DNA of 64,000 nt from UBA6168 sp964573725 (GCA_964573725.1 CAZNLJ010000009.1:84405-148404); one strand, 5' to 3'. Positions 20,001 to 27,392 are shown, counted from the stretch's first letter. Notes: generated from the sequence alone by a model not told the origin. A program made the numbers and translations.

Positions 20001-20818
20001 GAGGCCCAGCAATCGGCATCGGAAGCGGCAATCTCGAAATCGCAGGCCGAAACCTGGCCCTGGGCATCCGTCACCGTGACGGAATAAGGGCCTGGGGGGA
20101 GGTCCGGCAGTTGGGTGGTTCCGGCCGCCACCTGGGTGGAATAGCCGTTGCTGAGGAGGAGTTGGTAGGGCGGGGTGCCGCCCAGGACGGTGGCATAGCC
20201 GATGCCGCCCAGGTTCCCGGAAGGCAGCGCCGTGAAGTTCCACATGCCGCAGAACAGTTGGAAAGGGTCGGCGTCGGCCTGCTGTTGCACGGAAATCAGC
20301 CCTTGCCCGGCCTCCCCCCACTGGACCGTGGCGGAGTTCCCCAGGATGGTGTATGAATCGGCGCCCAGGATTTCCCAGACGAGCGGAATGCCGGGGGTGA
20401 AACCGCCGGCCTCATAGGTGACGAGCTGGTGGGCGCAGACCCTGTCGCAGGCGTCGGTGGAATCCGGGCAAAAGTCGGCGGCCGGTAGGATGGAAAGCGC
20501 AGCGGGCGGGGTGATGGTGACGGGAAGCGTCAGTTCGAAATCCATTCCGGTGGCGGCGGAGAATCCGGTCGCCGTCAGTTCGAGTACGCCGGGCGTATCC
20601 CCGCAGAGCGTCAGGGTCGGCACCGTCAGCCAGGGTTGCCCCGGCAGGTTCCAGGCAATCTGGTCCGCAGCGGTGCCGTTGTCGGATATGACGGTGTAAT
20701 CGGCGCAGCTGCCCAGGCAGAGCGATGCAGGGCCGGCGATCTGGAAACCGGATTGTGCGGACAGCCCGGAAAGACCGGCGATGCCGACCAGTACCGGAAA
20801 AAGGGTGTATTTGGACAT
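14063..20818 (-). CDS. Giant secreted PKD-type protein with T9SS type-B sorting domain
   Basis: This 2251-residue protein starts with a signal peptide (MSKYTLFPVLVGIAGLSGLSAQ). It is built from many Ig-like/PKD-type domains rich in cysteine pairs: repeats of WxFGDP...YxxxGxYxVxLTV, GxYxVxVTDAxGC, and SYxWSNGxT. Around 15640-15870 lies an SdrD-type B domain (WLDVNDNGIIDAGD). It is followed at 14810-15567 by five tandem repeats of about 50 residues with the pattern C-x-DS...G...LPxGS...NxxGCDS. The C-terminus (VPNAFSPNDNGLND, IFDRWGNQLFES, GVYVWYLD) is the gliding-motility-associated C-terminal domain used as a type-B signal by the type IX system. It is therefore exported and fixed to or released from the cell surface, probably as an adhesin. 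GAAAGG lies just before the ATG at 20818; longer starts would hide the signal peptide. A radical SAM gene follows by 80 bases. Confidence 0.92.
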   Translation of the reverse strand: MSKYTLFPVLVGIAGLSGLSAQSGFQIAGPASLCLGSCADYTVISDNGTAADQIAWNLPGQPWLTVPTLTLCGDTPGVLELTATGFSAATGMDFELTLPVTITPPAALSILPAADFCPDSTDACDRVCAHQLVTYEAGGFTPGIPLVWEILGADSYTILGNSATVQWGEAGQGLISVQQQADADPFQLFCGMWNFTALPSGNLGGIGYATVLGGTPPYQLLLSNGYSTQVAAGTTQLPDLPPGPYSVTVTDAQGQVSACDFEIAASDADCWASAYPTAITHTSACDTCDGSISIQTQGLALNFSFQWSNGSTTKDQLNLCPGTYTLTLTNDLGCSSVETFEIACGTGGPCPAAATRCVQVQPLPQAAFDALPGAQGGTLTVCQGQALAFQNLSSGATSYQWMFGNLATSSQFEPDFTFSDPGTYTVSLIARNPCFCSDTSFLTVEVLPADVPDILCDATLCQGQSATYFTDAPCDSFSWQLDGDFTLLAGGGTTDDFLTVQWISGNFGTVSLQADNCGGAACPQPNVVTIPILSPSGAIEGPTKVCQGSYPEYSVPDWQGTDIQWEIVGDGVLTEGQGTHRAVVRWGTGQSTANPHLVIVRYDNCYLGCQGSDTLSVNILPGYFLEGPLEVCPADSALFRAINTLDGSPVPCTWELVDGAGSVVWTGTAAATALVPFDLPPGTYTVHSESVNNAGFCTDAYDRFVKLFASPPPVSLLDGPGMVCPLSTQVYSAQGLPGASFSWSFSGGTPADAVGNPTTVTWSDTPPYAVSVTQTIPAGPACRSEPVTLPVLPAGNAVISANDTACVDADAFYLLSLPPGLPFDWSLEPADAGTIIGGQGENLLVVRWHTPGPATVTVQYCGLSAQFDVFVRALAPPSVLVPTICEGQEGMVETTDDYFSYRWRDAAGNTLSTIGNASLEDGHYQLVVTDALGCSSNTWFLIERHPLPQIAVSTPAYPARCPGSPAVDLYALSTGAGYSYAWTVDGQPIGTDQSVLSVSQAGNYQVVATDTFGCQDSSQVLPVLDCAAVGGSCINGVCQGLPNGPPVPLPGCVPDGSLDFNIVPGMSCRSADFQSILVNTVPGSLSWVFGDPASGPANFSQAENPAHTFSGPGFYTVLLTGSVQAASPPGAQCPLGVTRDFLVPVAANFNSLPACPNDTTRFQDLSVTVAGSNIVAWEWDFGDPDSGADNFSPLPNPSHVYATGGDYPVTLSVTAADGCQSDTTLTISVLPQPAGLINLPTARCEGTTLAFSTPADGSILGFDWNFGDPNGGAANTAGTQTAYHTYQTAGAYPIGLTLTNAFGCSSTFTDTVDILPNNLGGEISLSQPAPVCEGDSILLSAPGGATAWAWQDGQTGPGITAIATGLYSVTLTDDAGCRYSPAPVSLTFLAPPTVRLRAVQYDAYGQVVAFTDQSLSLCEGEPLFLLAQGDPSLQYAWSNGETSPQISFTSDKGNLLPPGSHTFTATVTDAAIGCSTVAGPFTVTVHPAPDVSISSQPAGILCEGTPATLSVDSPDPALSYTWNTGSAGQQIQVVNGGTYFVQAIGPEGCRTQSDPLVLRNGPDIDKVPTGCHDRCGSDTICLPPLPEVASFQWWLDGSPLPAPAGTQPDLVLDRTGDYTLVLTDSFGCTTTSEPISVQVATSLDTIDLIGNVWLDVNDNGIIDAGDQPAPNVTVYLAFGNQTVDTTLSSADGSYGFPGLPTELYSLLLDTTLLPDGWGVTWQEIPAPLTGCSEARRFDWLLYPLCPSMLTGSLTIGACPGDSALFLGTSLPIGSVQDFSLLNADGCDSILTVTVTAWPTSTGTLALQTCPGDSAFFLGQGIPPGSSAVFTLDNYLGCDSMLTVSVTAFETSYLVLDAIACPDSFFTYQGQAVPAGSTQLFFETNADGCQDTVEVAVAALETDSIQLTLTACGASPVSYGGQTLFAGDSRFFTLENANGCDSVVQVSVIGVDGPDTTLSFLVCPDGAATYLGLTLPPGTDTTFAFTAQNGCDSLVTVRVRLFPPVETTFLTEKSCLDSATGTLTILQWSGGTPPYQPSLDGNPPGADNRFTSLPPGNYELVVQDGNGCRYSETVPIAPVPPMQADNPTIGLDCVDSLLVAPAVSSELPVTWLWETGTSAPAVWVSRPGTYPFRVSNGCETLDRTATVVSLLPTGDSLVYVPNAFSPNDNGLNDCFRSFLSPDLVPQQYLLRIFDRWGNQLFESDTPDACWDGSFRGKPLEGGVYVWYLDVEAVYCGQETLRFSRKGGLHLVR

Positions 20819-21068
20819 GACCTTTCGGATGAGACAGGTGATCGGATGAACCTTGACAAAGATAGGGGGTTTCATCCGTATCGAGGTCCGCGCAGGGCCG
20901 GGTGTGTCGGCGGGTAGCGGACCGGTTTCCCGGGCAGTGGGATAACAATTTCTTTTCAAACGGCCTCCCCGGCTGCGGAGACGTCCCGGCGGAGGGTCCC
21001 CAAAGCCCGGAAAAAAGGGGAAAACAGGCCCAAAAAGGTTGATTTCTCGCTTTTTTTGTAATAAATAG
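20819..21068. other. Divergent control region between the giant protein gene and HU
   Basis: About 250 bases with no gene. The part next to the HU gene becomes AT-rich and runs into the HU promoter at 21069-21098; the minus-strand promoter for the giant protein gene must also lie here but I could not place it with confidence. Confidence 0.4.
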
Positions 21069-21098
21069 TTTGGATAATTGAAGGCTTGTATAATTTTG
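21069..21098 (+). promoter_or_regulatory. Promoter of the HU gene
   Basis: TTTG (21069-21072), an 18-base spacer, and TAATTTTG (21091-21098) match the Bacteroidota primary-sigma consensus exactly. The start codon is 38 bases downstream. Confidence 0.8.
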
Positions 21099-21135
21099 CA
21101 TTCTTTTGAACTCATCCTTAATTAAATTTTCCACA

Positions 21136-21408
21136 ATGAACAAAGGAGATCTTATCAACAAGGTCGCGGAAAGCGCCGGTATGAAGAAAGCGGAAGCAAC
21201 CGCAGCGGTGGATAGTGTGCTCAGCGCCATTCGCGAATCCCTCGTAGCAGGGGAAAAAGTGACGCTGGTCGGCTTCGGGACCTTCTCCGTATCCAAGAAA
21301 GAAGAACGGCAGGGACGCAATCCGCAGACAGGTGCCACCATCACCATTCCTGCGAAGAGTTCCGTCAAGTTCAAGGCAGGTAAGGAGCTGGGCGACGCGG
21401 TGAACTGA
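21136..21408 (+). CDS. HU-family DNA-binding protein
   Basis: This 90-residue nucleoid protein binds and bends DNA as a dimer. It starts MNKGDLINKVAESAGMKKAE, with the helical dimer core, then VTLVGFGTFSV and the DNA-clasping beta arm with GRNPQTG (the RNP signature), ending in FKAGKELGDAVN. Length is exactly that of HU. The ATG at 21136 is preferred over an in-frame extension upstream because it gives the canonical N-terminus and lies a normal distance from the promoter. It is single-gene transcribed. Confidence 0.97.
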   Translation: MNKGDLINKVAESAGMKKAEATAAVDSVLSAIRESLVAGEKVTLVGFGTFSVSKKEERQGRNPQTGATITIPAKSSVKFKAGKELGDAVN

Positions 21409-21591
21409 CAAAGGTTTACAAGGCGGCGGCAGGCCGTCGGCACAGTGCCTCCGACCTTCGCGCACAAGATGCCGCCGGCTGCAGGCCGGACATCCGGGAC
21501 AAATGGTAATCGCACGGCCCTCGGGCGGTCCGCACCGTTTGTTTCGGCAGATAATGGGCAATCAGGAAACTTTCCGGGTTGCCCTTTGTCT

Positions 21592-21620
21592 TTTGGTGTA
21601 GGGTCGAATGCCTACTTTTG
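21592..21620 (+). promoter_or_regulatory. Promoter of the cystathionine gamma-lyase/synthase gene
   Basis: TTTG (21592-21595), 17 bases, and TACTTTTG (21613-21620) match the Bacteroidota consensus exactly. The leader to the ATG at 21695 is about 70 bases and contains a short CCGGCC/GGCCGG stem. No known SAM riboswitch could be recognised in it. Confidence 0.8.
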
Positions 21621-21694
21621 TAGTTGAACCGGCCGGATTGGCCGGGTTTGGGCGGGCCGTTACCCGACCGGATACCACGAATGAAAAATGAAAG

Positions 21695-22840
21695 ATGAAA
21701 TTTGCAACCAAGACAATCCATGCCGGTATCGAGCCGGATCCCAGCACCGGTGCGGTCATGACACCGATTTACCAGACCTCCACCTATGCCCAGGCCGCTC
21801 CGGGGGAGCACAAGGGGTATGAGTACGCCCGTACCCAGAACCCGACCCGGTCGGCCCTCGAAGCGAACCTGGCGGCCCTGGAGAACGGGGCGGATGCCAT
21901 TTGTTTCGCCAGTGGCCTCGCCGCCATGGACGGGGTGTTGAAATTATTGCAGGCCGGCGACGAGGTGGTCGCGACCGACGACCTCTACGGCGGGTCCTAC
22001 CGGTTGCTCACCAAGGTATACGCCCCTTACGGCCTGCGCAGCCGTTTCCTGCCGATGACCGATCCGGACCTCCTGGCCAAAGCCCTGACACCGGCGACCA
22101 AGTTGCTGTGGATCGAGACGCCGACCAATCCCATGTTGAACGTGGTGGACATCCAGGCGATCTGCCGCATGGCCCGCGACCGGGGCATCCTGACCTGCGT
22201 CGACAACACCTTCGCCTCCCCTTACCTGCAGCGGCCGATCGACCTGGGGGCGGATCTCGTCGTGCATTCCGCCACCAAATACCTCGGTGGACATTCCGAT
22301 ACCGTCCTGGGGGCGGTCGTCGCCGCGGATGCCGGCCTGGCGCAGCGGCTGCATTTCCTCCAGAACGCCGGCGGGGCCGTACCGGGTCCCATGGATTGCT
22401 TCCTGGTGCTGCGGGGTATCAAGACCCTGCACCTGCGGGTGGAGCGTGCCTGCCGGAACGCTGCGGTCATCGCGAAGTTCCTCCGTGACCATCCGAAGGT
22501 GTCGAAGGTATTCTATCCCGGATTCGAAGACCATCCGGGCCACCTGACCGCCAAGCGGCAGATGCTGGATTTCGGTGCCATGGTGTCCTTCGACCTGGTG
22601 GACGACCGCTTCGAAACCGTGCGGGAAGTCCTGCGGAATACAAAGCTCTTCACCCTGGCGGAATCCCTGGGGGGGGTGGAATCCTTGGTCGGCCATCCTG
22701 CCTCCATGACCCACGCCTCCATTCCCCGGGAAGCCCGGTTGGCGGTCGGATTGACCGACTCCCTGATCCGGCTGAGCATCGGTGTGGAAGACGTGGACGA
22801 CCTGGTCGAAGACCTCGACCGCGCGCTTTCGGCCGCCTGA
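21695..22840 (+). CDS. Cystathionine gamma-lyase/synthase family enzyme
   Basis: This 381-residue PLP enzyme of the Cys/Met metabolism family (fold type I) either cleaves cystathionine to cysteine (gamma-lyase) or makes it from an activated homoserine (gamma-synthase). Visible features are YARTQNPTR near residue 44 (cofactor contacts from the partner subunit), FASGLAAMDG, the aspartate in CVDNTFASPYLQ (D170), and the PLP lysine K195 in HSATKYLGGHSD. The C-terminal ESLGGVESL...HPASMTHASI is also typical. Length is normal. A CBS-like gene at 1432-2466 makes the gamma-lyase role in reverse transsulfuration plausible. A perfect promoter is 75 bases upstream. Sequence alone does not separate lyase from synthase. 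Confidence 0.92.
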   Translation: MKFATKTIHAGIEPDPSTGAVMTPIYQTSTYAQAAPGEHKGYEYARTQNPTRSALEANLAALENGADAICFASGLAAMDGVLKLLQAGDEVVATDDLYGGSYRLLTKVYAPYGLRSRFLPMTDPDLLAKALTPATKLLWIETPTNPMLNVVDIQAICRMARDRGILTCVDNTFASPYLQRPIDLGADLVVHSATKYLGGHSDTVLGAVVAADAGLAQRLHFLQNAGGAVPGPMDCFLVLRGIKTLHLRVERACRNAAVIAKFLRDHPKVSKVFYPGFEDHPGHLTAKRQMLDFGAMVSFDLVDDRFETVREVLRNTKLFTLAESLGGVESLVGHPASMTHASIPREARLAVGLTDSLIRLSIGVEDVDDLVEDLDRALSAA

Positions 22841-22926
22841 GGCGCCACAACCGCCGTTGTGCCGTCGATACCTCCCATCCGGACGCAGGCAGGAGGCAGC
22901 CCTGACCGACACATCCGTACCGACCG

Positions 22927-24774
22927 ATGAAAAAAAGCAACAAGGATTACAAGACTTTCTTTTTCAGCGATATAGAAGGGTCTACCCGACTCGCCAGCGA
23001 GTTGGGGGAGTCCTATGCCCTGGTATTGGAAAGGCACCGTACCGTCATCCGTCTGGCCTGCAACAAATACAATGGAAAAGAAATCGATACTTCCGGCGAC
23101 GGCTTCTTTCTGGTGTTCGACCAGCCGGAACAAGCCGTGCTGGCGGCCATTTCGATACAACGGGGCTTCGCGGAGCGGAAATGGGCCGGGATGATCGGCC
23201 TGAAGGTCCGGATCGGCATCCATTACGGACAGGCCTTGCCCACCGCCTCCGGCTTTACGGGCCTGGAGGTGCACCGGGCTTCCCGAATCTGCCATATCGG
23301 TCATGGCGGGCAGGTCCTGTTGTCCCGGAAAGTACGCGACAAGGTCCGGGCCAAGTTGCCGGAGGGCATCGAACTGTTGGAGGCGGGCAAAGTGCAGCTG
23401 AAGGATTTCGAACAGGTGGACCACCTATGGCAATTGGTGATCCCGGACCTGCAGCAGGTCTTTCCGCCCTTGCGCTTGGGGCTCACCCGGCCGACGGTCG
23501 CCGTCATGCCCTTCGTCAACCGCTGCGACGACCCGGAGCAGGATTATTTCTGTGAAGGGATTTCCGAGGAAATCATCCTTTCGCTGGACAATACCGCGGG
23601 GATGAGCGTCGTCTCGCGGTCGGCCTCCTTCGCCTTGAAGGGGAAGCCGCTGGATGTCCGGCAGAAAGGGCGGTTATTGGGGGCGGCCGCCGTCCTGGAG
23701 GGCACGGTCCGCAAACATGGCGACCAGCTGGTGGTGACGACGGAGCTGGTGGACACGGAAACCGGCACCATCCTCTGGTCCGCCCGGTTCGAACGGCAGC
23801 TGGAGGCGGTCTTCGCCCTGCAGGATATCATCGCCCAACAGATTGCCCGGGCCATGGAGGTCAAGCTTTCCTTCACGCATCGGGACGACCGTGTCCAAAT
23901 CCGCCAGACGCGCAATGTGGAGGCTTACGGCTACTATCTCAAGGGACGCCATTTCTACTACCAGTTCAGCCGGAAATCCGTCGGGCTGGCCCGGGAGATG
24001 TTCGCCCAGGCCATCGCGGCCGACGAGGAGTATGCCTTGGCCTATTGTGGCCTGGCCGATTGCTATTCCTACCTCTTCATGTATGTGCAGGGGACGGAGG
24101 AATACCTCAAGGAGGCCAACCTGGCTAGTCTGCAGGCGCTGGAGCTTTCTCCGCTGCTGGCGGAGGCGCACACCTCCCGGGGAATCGCCCTGACCTTGCG
24201 CAGGCAGTTCAAGAAAGCGGCTTTCTCTTTCGAGAAGGCCATCGAGCTCAATCCCTCCCTTTTCATGGCCTGGTATCATTACGGACGTGCGTGTTTCGTA
24301 CAGGGGCAGATGGACAAGGCGGTCCGGCTGCTGGATGAGGCAAGCCGTCATCGTCCGGACGATTTCCAGTCGGTCCTGCTCGCTTCCCAGGCTTACGATA
24401 CCCTCGGTATCCAGCTGTTGGCATCCAAGGCCCGGCAGCGGGGCATCCTGCTGGCGGAAAAGCAGTTGCAGCGCAATCCTTCGGAGCTCCGGGCGCTGTA
24501 TCTCGGGGCTTTGGCGCTGGTGGCCAGCGGGGAGACGGCCCGTGGTCTGGAATGGCTCCGGCGGGCGTTCTCCATCGACCCGGGCGACCCGATGTTGTTG
24601 TACAATGCGGGCTGCATCGCCGCCTTGCTGCGGAAGCCGGACGAAGCCCTGCACTACCTTGAGCTGGGCTTCCAGGCGGGGTTCCAACAGGGGGGCTGGT
24701 ACCGGTATGACAACAACCTGGACCTTCTCCGGGAGCATGTCCGCTTCCAGGCCCTCTTGCAGCGAATGACCTGA
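22927..24774 (+). CDS. Class III cyclase domain fused to TolB/FlgO-like domain and TPRs
   Basis: This 615-residue protein has three parts. Residues 1-185 form a class III nucleotide cyclase homology domain with the two metal aspartates in SDIEGST (D15) and DTSGDGF (D58), but the conserved transition-state Asn is replaced by His in VHRASRI, as in many TPR-linked relatives, so activity is uncertain. Residues 190-320 resemble a TolB N-terminal/FlgO-like domain (TVAVMPF...GISEEI...LEGTVR). From 330 onward are TPR-type helix pairs (for example AEAHTSRGIAL, ALAYCGLADCYSYL). It has no transmembrane helix. It is probably a regulatory or signalling protein. It follows the CGL gene by 86 bases on the same strand and may be co-transcribed. 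Confidence 0.88.
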   Translation: MKKSNKDYKTFFFSDIEGSTRLASELGESYALVLERHRTVIRLACNKYNGKEIDTSGDGFFLVFDQPEQAVLAAISIQRGFAERKWAGMIGLKVRIGIHYGQALPTASGFTGLEVHRASRICHIGHGGQVLLSRKVRDKVRAKLPEGIELLEAGKVQLKDFEQVDHLWQLVIPDLQQVFPPLRLGLTRPTVAVMPFVNRCDDPEQDYFCEGISEEIILSLDNTAGMSVVSRSASFALKGKPLDVRQKGRLLGAAAVLEGTVRKHGDQLVVTTELVDTETGTILWSARFERQLEAVFALQDIIAQQIARAMEVKLSFTHRDDRVQIRQTRNVEAYGYYLKGRHFYYQFSRKSVGLAREMFAQAIAADEEYALAYCGLADCYSYLFMYVQGTEEYLKEANLASLQALELSPLLAEAHTSRGIALTLRRQFKKAAFSFEKAIELNPSLFMAWYHYGRACFVQGQMDKAVRLLDEASRHRPDDFQSVLLASQAYDTLGIQLLASKARQRGILLAEKQLQRNPSELRALYLGALALVASGETARGLEWLRRAFSIDPGDPMLLYNAGCIAALLRKPDEALHYLELGFQAGFQQGGWYRYDNNLDLLREHVRFQALLQRMT

Positions 24775-24810
24775 GCGCCGGTCCTCAAACCTGATCCGGC
24801 AGGTATGGAA

Positions 24811-25052
24811 CGTATCTTCCGCACCGCAACCCGACAAGACAATCGATTACAAAGAATTGGCTTCCTGTTGTTTTTAGTTGATAAGCCTGCTGATGTGCTG
24901 TGCCCCGCGCCCAAGCGCGCCGCCGGCAGCCCTGTCCAAAATGCGAGTAGCGCCATTAAGATCCTTTTGTTTATGAGTAGCTTACGTTTTTATACAATCA
25001 TGCGGACCTTGCCATCAAAATATTCGATTTGGTTGTTGAGGTGCGAAAGATG
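24811..25052 (-). repeat. MITE-like intergenic repeat, copy B
   Basis: Homologous to 970-1217 but in reverse orientation. On the minus strand it begins CATCTTTCGCACCTCAA; its other end, read on the plus strand, is ATCTTCCGCACCGCAA, so the ends are inverted repeats. Blocks shared with copies A and C include CTACTCATAA, TTTTGGACAGG, GGGCGCGGGGC and CAAATCGAA. The second arm of the central hairpin present in A and C is lost here. Its right end lies 2 bases before the start codon of the SWIM gene. No target-site duplication is evident. Confidence 0.75.
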
Positions 25053-25054
25053 AG

Positions 25055-26410
25055 ATGGAAATGAACGAAGCAGCGATTCTCGGCATGGCACCCGACCCGG
25101 GCACGGCCAACCGGGTGTCCGGCTTTTCGGAGCGGGAGGCCTGGTGGAGCCTGGGCAGGTGCGGACAGATGGGTTGGGGGGCGACCGGTCCCGGTACCAG
25201 GCCCTTCCAGGTGGTTTTCGAGTGGTCGCCTGCGTCGGTGCCGGCCTATCGGTGCAGTTGTCCGGCCCAAAAGACGCCCTGTGCCCATGTATTGGGCTTG
25301 ATGGTCCTGTGGTGTCGCCGACCCTCGTTGGTGCCGGTGGTGGATATGCCGCCGAATTGGGTGGTGAACTGGCAGCACCACCGGCAGCGGCAGGAAGCCC
25401 GGACGGCGGCTCCGCAGCAAGCGTTGCCGGCATCGGCCGCTCCGGATTTTACCATCCAGCCCAAGCGACTGGCGCAGATGACCGAGGGAATGGCCTTGTT
25501 GGAGCTTCGGTTGACGGATTTGCTGCGGCAGGGATTGGCCACACTGGAAGACCGTGCGGAAACCTATTGGTCCACATTGGCGGCCAGGCTGGTGGACGCG
25601 AAGCTCGGCGGGGTGGCCCGGCGGTTGCGGGCCTTGCCGGCGGAGATGCAACGGACGGACTGGCCCGCTGCCGTCCTGTCGGAATTGGCATCCATTTTCC
25701 TGTTGGCCAGGGCATTCCGTCATTTGGAAGGGCTGCCGGAAGGGCTTCGGACGGATTTGCTGATCTTGGGCGGATGGAGTCCACGCAAGGAAGAGGTGCT
25801 TCGGCTGGCCGGGACAGCGGACCGGTGGTTGGTTGTCGGCCAAACCTTTGAAAAGGAGGACGACCACCTGATGGCGCGGCGGACCTGGCTGTTCGGTGCC
25901 GGCGGCCGGTTCGCCTTGGTGCTGGATTTTTCCTGGCGGGATGCGGGTTTCGACCGGGAGTGGCCGCTCGGGACGGTTTGGCGGGGGCTCCTGCATTATT
26001 ATCCTTCGGCATACCCGTTGCGGGCGGTGGCGGGGGAGATGGTACCGGAGCGGGACGCGTTCACAGTGCCGCCGGGTTTCACCGGTATGGAGGCGATGTG
26101 GGATGCCTATGCGGAGGCCTTGGCGAAGCTTCCCTGGATACCGGCATTTCCAGTTTGCTTGGAGGGGGTCGTCCCCTTGTACCGGGCGGATGGATTCTAC
26201 CTGGTCGACCGGGGCGGCGCCCTGTTACCGGTGGCGGTGGATGAGCGGATGGGCTGGACGATGGTCGCCTTGGGAGCCGGTCGGCCGATCACTGTGCTGG
26301 GCATATGGGAGGGCGCGTCCCTGGTGGTGTTCCGTGCGGTGTCGGGGGGGCGGTTCCGGCGCCTGCAACCTTACCGCGCCCCATCCATGGAGGCCGGGGA
26401 AGATCGGTAG
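25055..26410 (+). CDS. SWIM zinc-finger domain protein
   Basis: This 451-residue protein carries a SWIM zinc finger, CSC-x6-CAH (C67, C69, C76, H78), near its N-terminus. SWIM domains bind DNA or proteins. The rest is mostly helical with many tryptophans and has no other recognised domain. In Bacteroidota such proteins often sit beside MoxR-type ATPase and VWA-domain genes, but none is here. The ATG at 25055 is followed by another at 25061. GAAAGATGAG just before it could serve as ribosome binding site, and this comes from the end of repeat copy B. Its stop is 4 bases from the converging polyprenyl synthase stop. The cellular role is unknown. Confidence 0.8.
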   Translation: MEMNEAAILGMAPDPGTANRVSGFSEREAWWSLGRCGQMGWGATGPGTRPFQVVFEWSPASVPAYRCSCPAQKTPCAHVLGLMVLWCRRPSLVPVVDMPPNWVVNWQHHRQRQEARTAAPQQALPASAAPDFTIQPKRLAQMTEGMALLELRLTDLLRQGLATLEDRAETYWSTLAARLVDAKLGGVARRLRALPAEMQRTDWPAAVLSELASIFLLARAFRHLEGLPEGLRTDLLILGGWSPRKEEVLRLAGTADRWLVVGQTFEKEDDHLMARRTWLFGAGGRFALVLDFSWRDAGFDREWPLGTVWRGLLHYYPSAYPLRAVAGEMVPERDAFTVPPGFTGMEAMWDAYAEALAKLPWIPAFPVCLEGVVPLYRADGFYLVDRGGALLPVAVDERMGWTMVALGAGRPITVLGIWEGASLVVFRAVSGGRFRRLQPYRAPSMEAGEDR

Positions 26411-26414
26411 AGGC

Positions 26415-27392
26415 TCATTTCCTGCGTTGGGTGACGAAGACGACCAGTTGCCGCATGGCGTCCCGGGCGGCGGACGGCGGGAAAGATTCCAGGATGCCGA
26501 AAGCCCTTTGGCTGTAGGATTCCATGGCCTGGCGGGCGTAATCCAACCCGTCGCTGGACCGCACGAAACGGAGGACCTCCCCGACCTTGTCCGGTTGGTC
26601 GCTATGGTGTTTGATGAGGGAGATGATCCGTTTTCTTTCGCGGGAGGAAGTTTGGTTCAGTGCGCGGATCAGGGGGAGCGTCATCTTTTTCTCCTGGATA
26701 TCGATGCCGAGCGGTTTTCCGATGTCGTCGGTACCGTAGTCGAACAGGTCGTCCTTGATTTGGAAGGCGATGCCGATACATTCGCCGAATTCGCGCATTC
26801 TTTCGATGTCTCCTTCCTCCGTGGTGACGGAGGCGGCGCCGGCGCTGCAGGCCGATGCGATGAGGGAGGCGGTTTTCTGGCGGATGATTTCGTAATAGAC
26901 CGATTCCTCGATATCCAGGCGGCGGGCTTTTTCCAACTGCAGCAATTCCCCTTCCGACATGGCCTTGACGGCATCGGACAGGATTTCAAGGAGCCGGAAC
27001 TGTTTGTTCTTGAGGGCCAGCAGCAGGCCCTGCGCCAGCAGGTAATCCCCGACCAGTACGGCGACCTTATTTTTCCACAAGGCATTGATGGAGAAGAACC
27101 CCCTGCGTTCGTAGGCATCGTCGACCACATCGTCATGGACCAGGGTGGCGGTATGGAGCAGTTCCACCATGGAGGCGGCGGTATAGGTGGCCGGGTTGAT
27201 TTCCCCGCAGATTTGGGCGCTCAGGAATACGAACATCGGGCGTACCTGTTTGCCTTTCCGGCGGACGATATAGTACATGATACGGTCCAGGAGCGGGACA
27301 TGGCTACGCATGGAGTCCCGGAAATGGCGCTCGAAGGAGGTCAGCGCCGCTGCGACGGGTTCCTTGATCGTATCGATGGTGGGTTGTTTCAT
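26415..27392 (-). CDS. Polyprenyl diphosphate synthase, long-chain type
   Basis: This 325-residue all-trans isoprenyl diphosphate synthase extends an allylic diphosphate with isopentenyl diphosphate, most likely making the side chain of menaquinone. The first aspartate-rich motif is HDDVVDD (D87, D88, D91), the second QIKDDLFDYG; the upstream GKQVRP and the later PLGIDIQEKKMTLP are also family marks. No aromatic residue blocks the pocket just before the first motif, which fits a long product. ATG 27392 was chosen because it begins the conserved helix; the open frame continues upstream without likeness. It is the last gene of a four-gene minus-strand run. Confidence 0.94.
   Translation of the reverse strand: MKQPTIDTIKEPVAAALTSFERHFRDSMRSHVPLLDRIMYYIVRRKGKQVRPMFVFLSAQICGEINPATYTAASMVELLHTATLVHDDVVDDAYERRGFFSINALWKNKVAVLVGDYLLAQGLLLALKNKQFRLLEILSDAVKAMSEGELLQLEKARRLDIEESVYYEIIRQKTASLIASACSAGAASVTTEEGDIERMREFGECIGIAFQIKDDLFDYGTDDIGKPLGIDIQEKKMTLPLIRALNQTSSRERKRIISLIKHHSDQPDKVGEVLRFVRSSDGLDYARQAMESYSQRAFGILESFPPSAARDAMRQLVVFVTQRRK

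Noticed and set aside
21621..21694. Possible SAM-type riboswitch before the cystathionine gamma-lyase/synthase gene
   Set aside because: The leader is about 70 bases with one short GC stem; no conserved SAM-I or SAM-II core could be matched.
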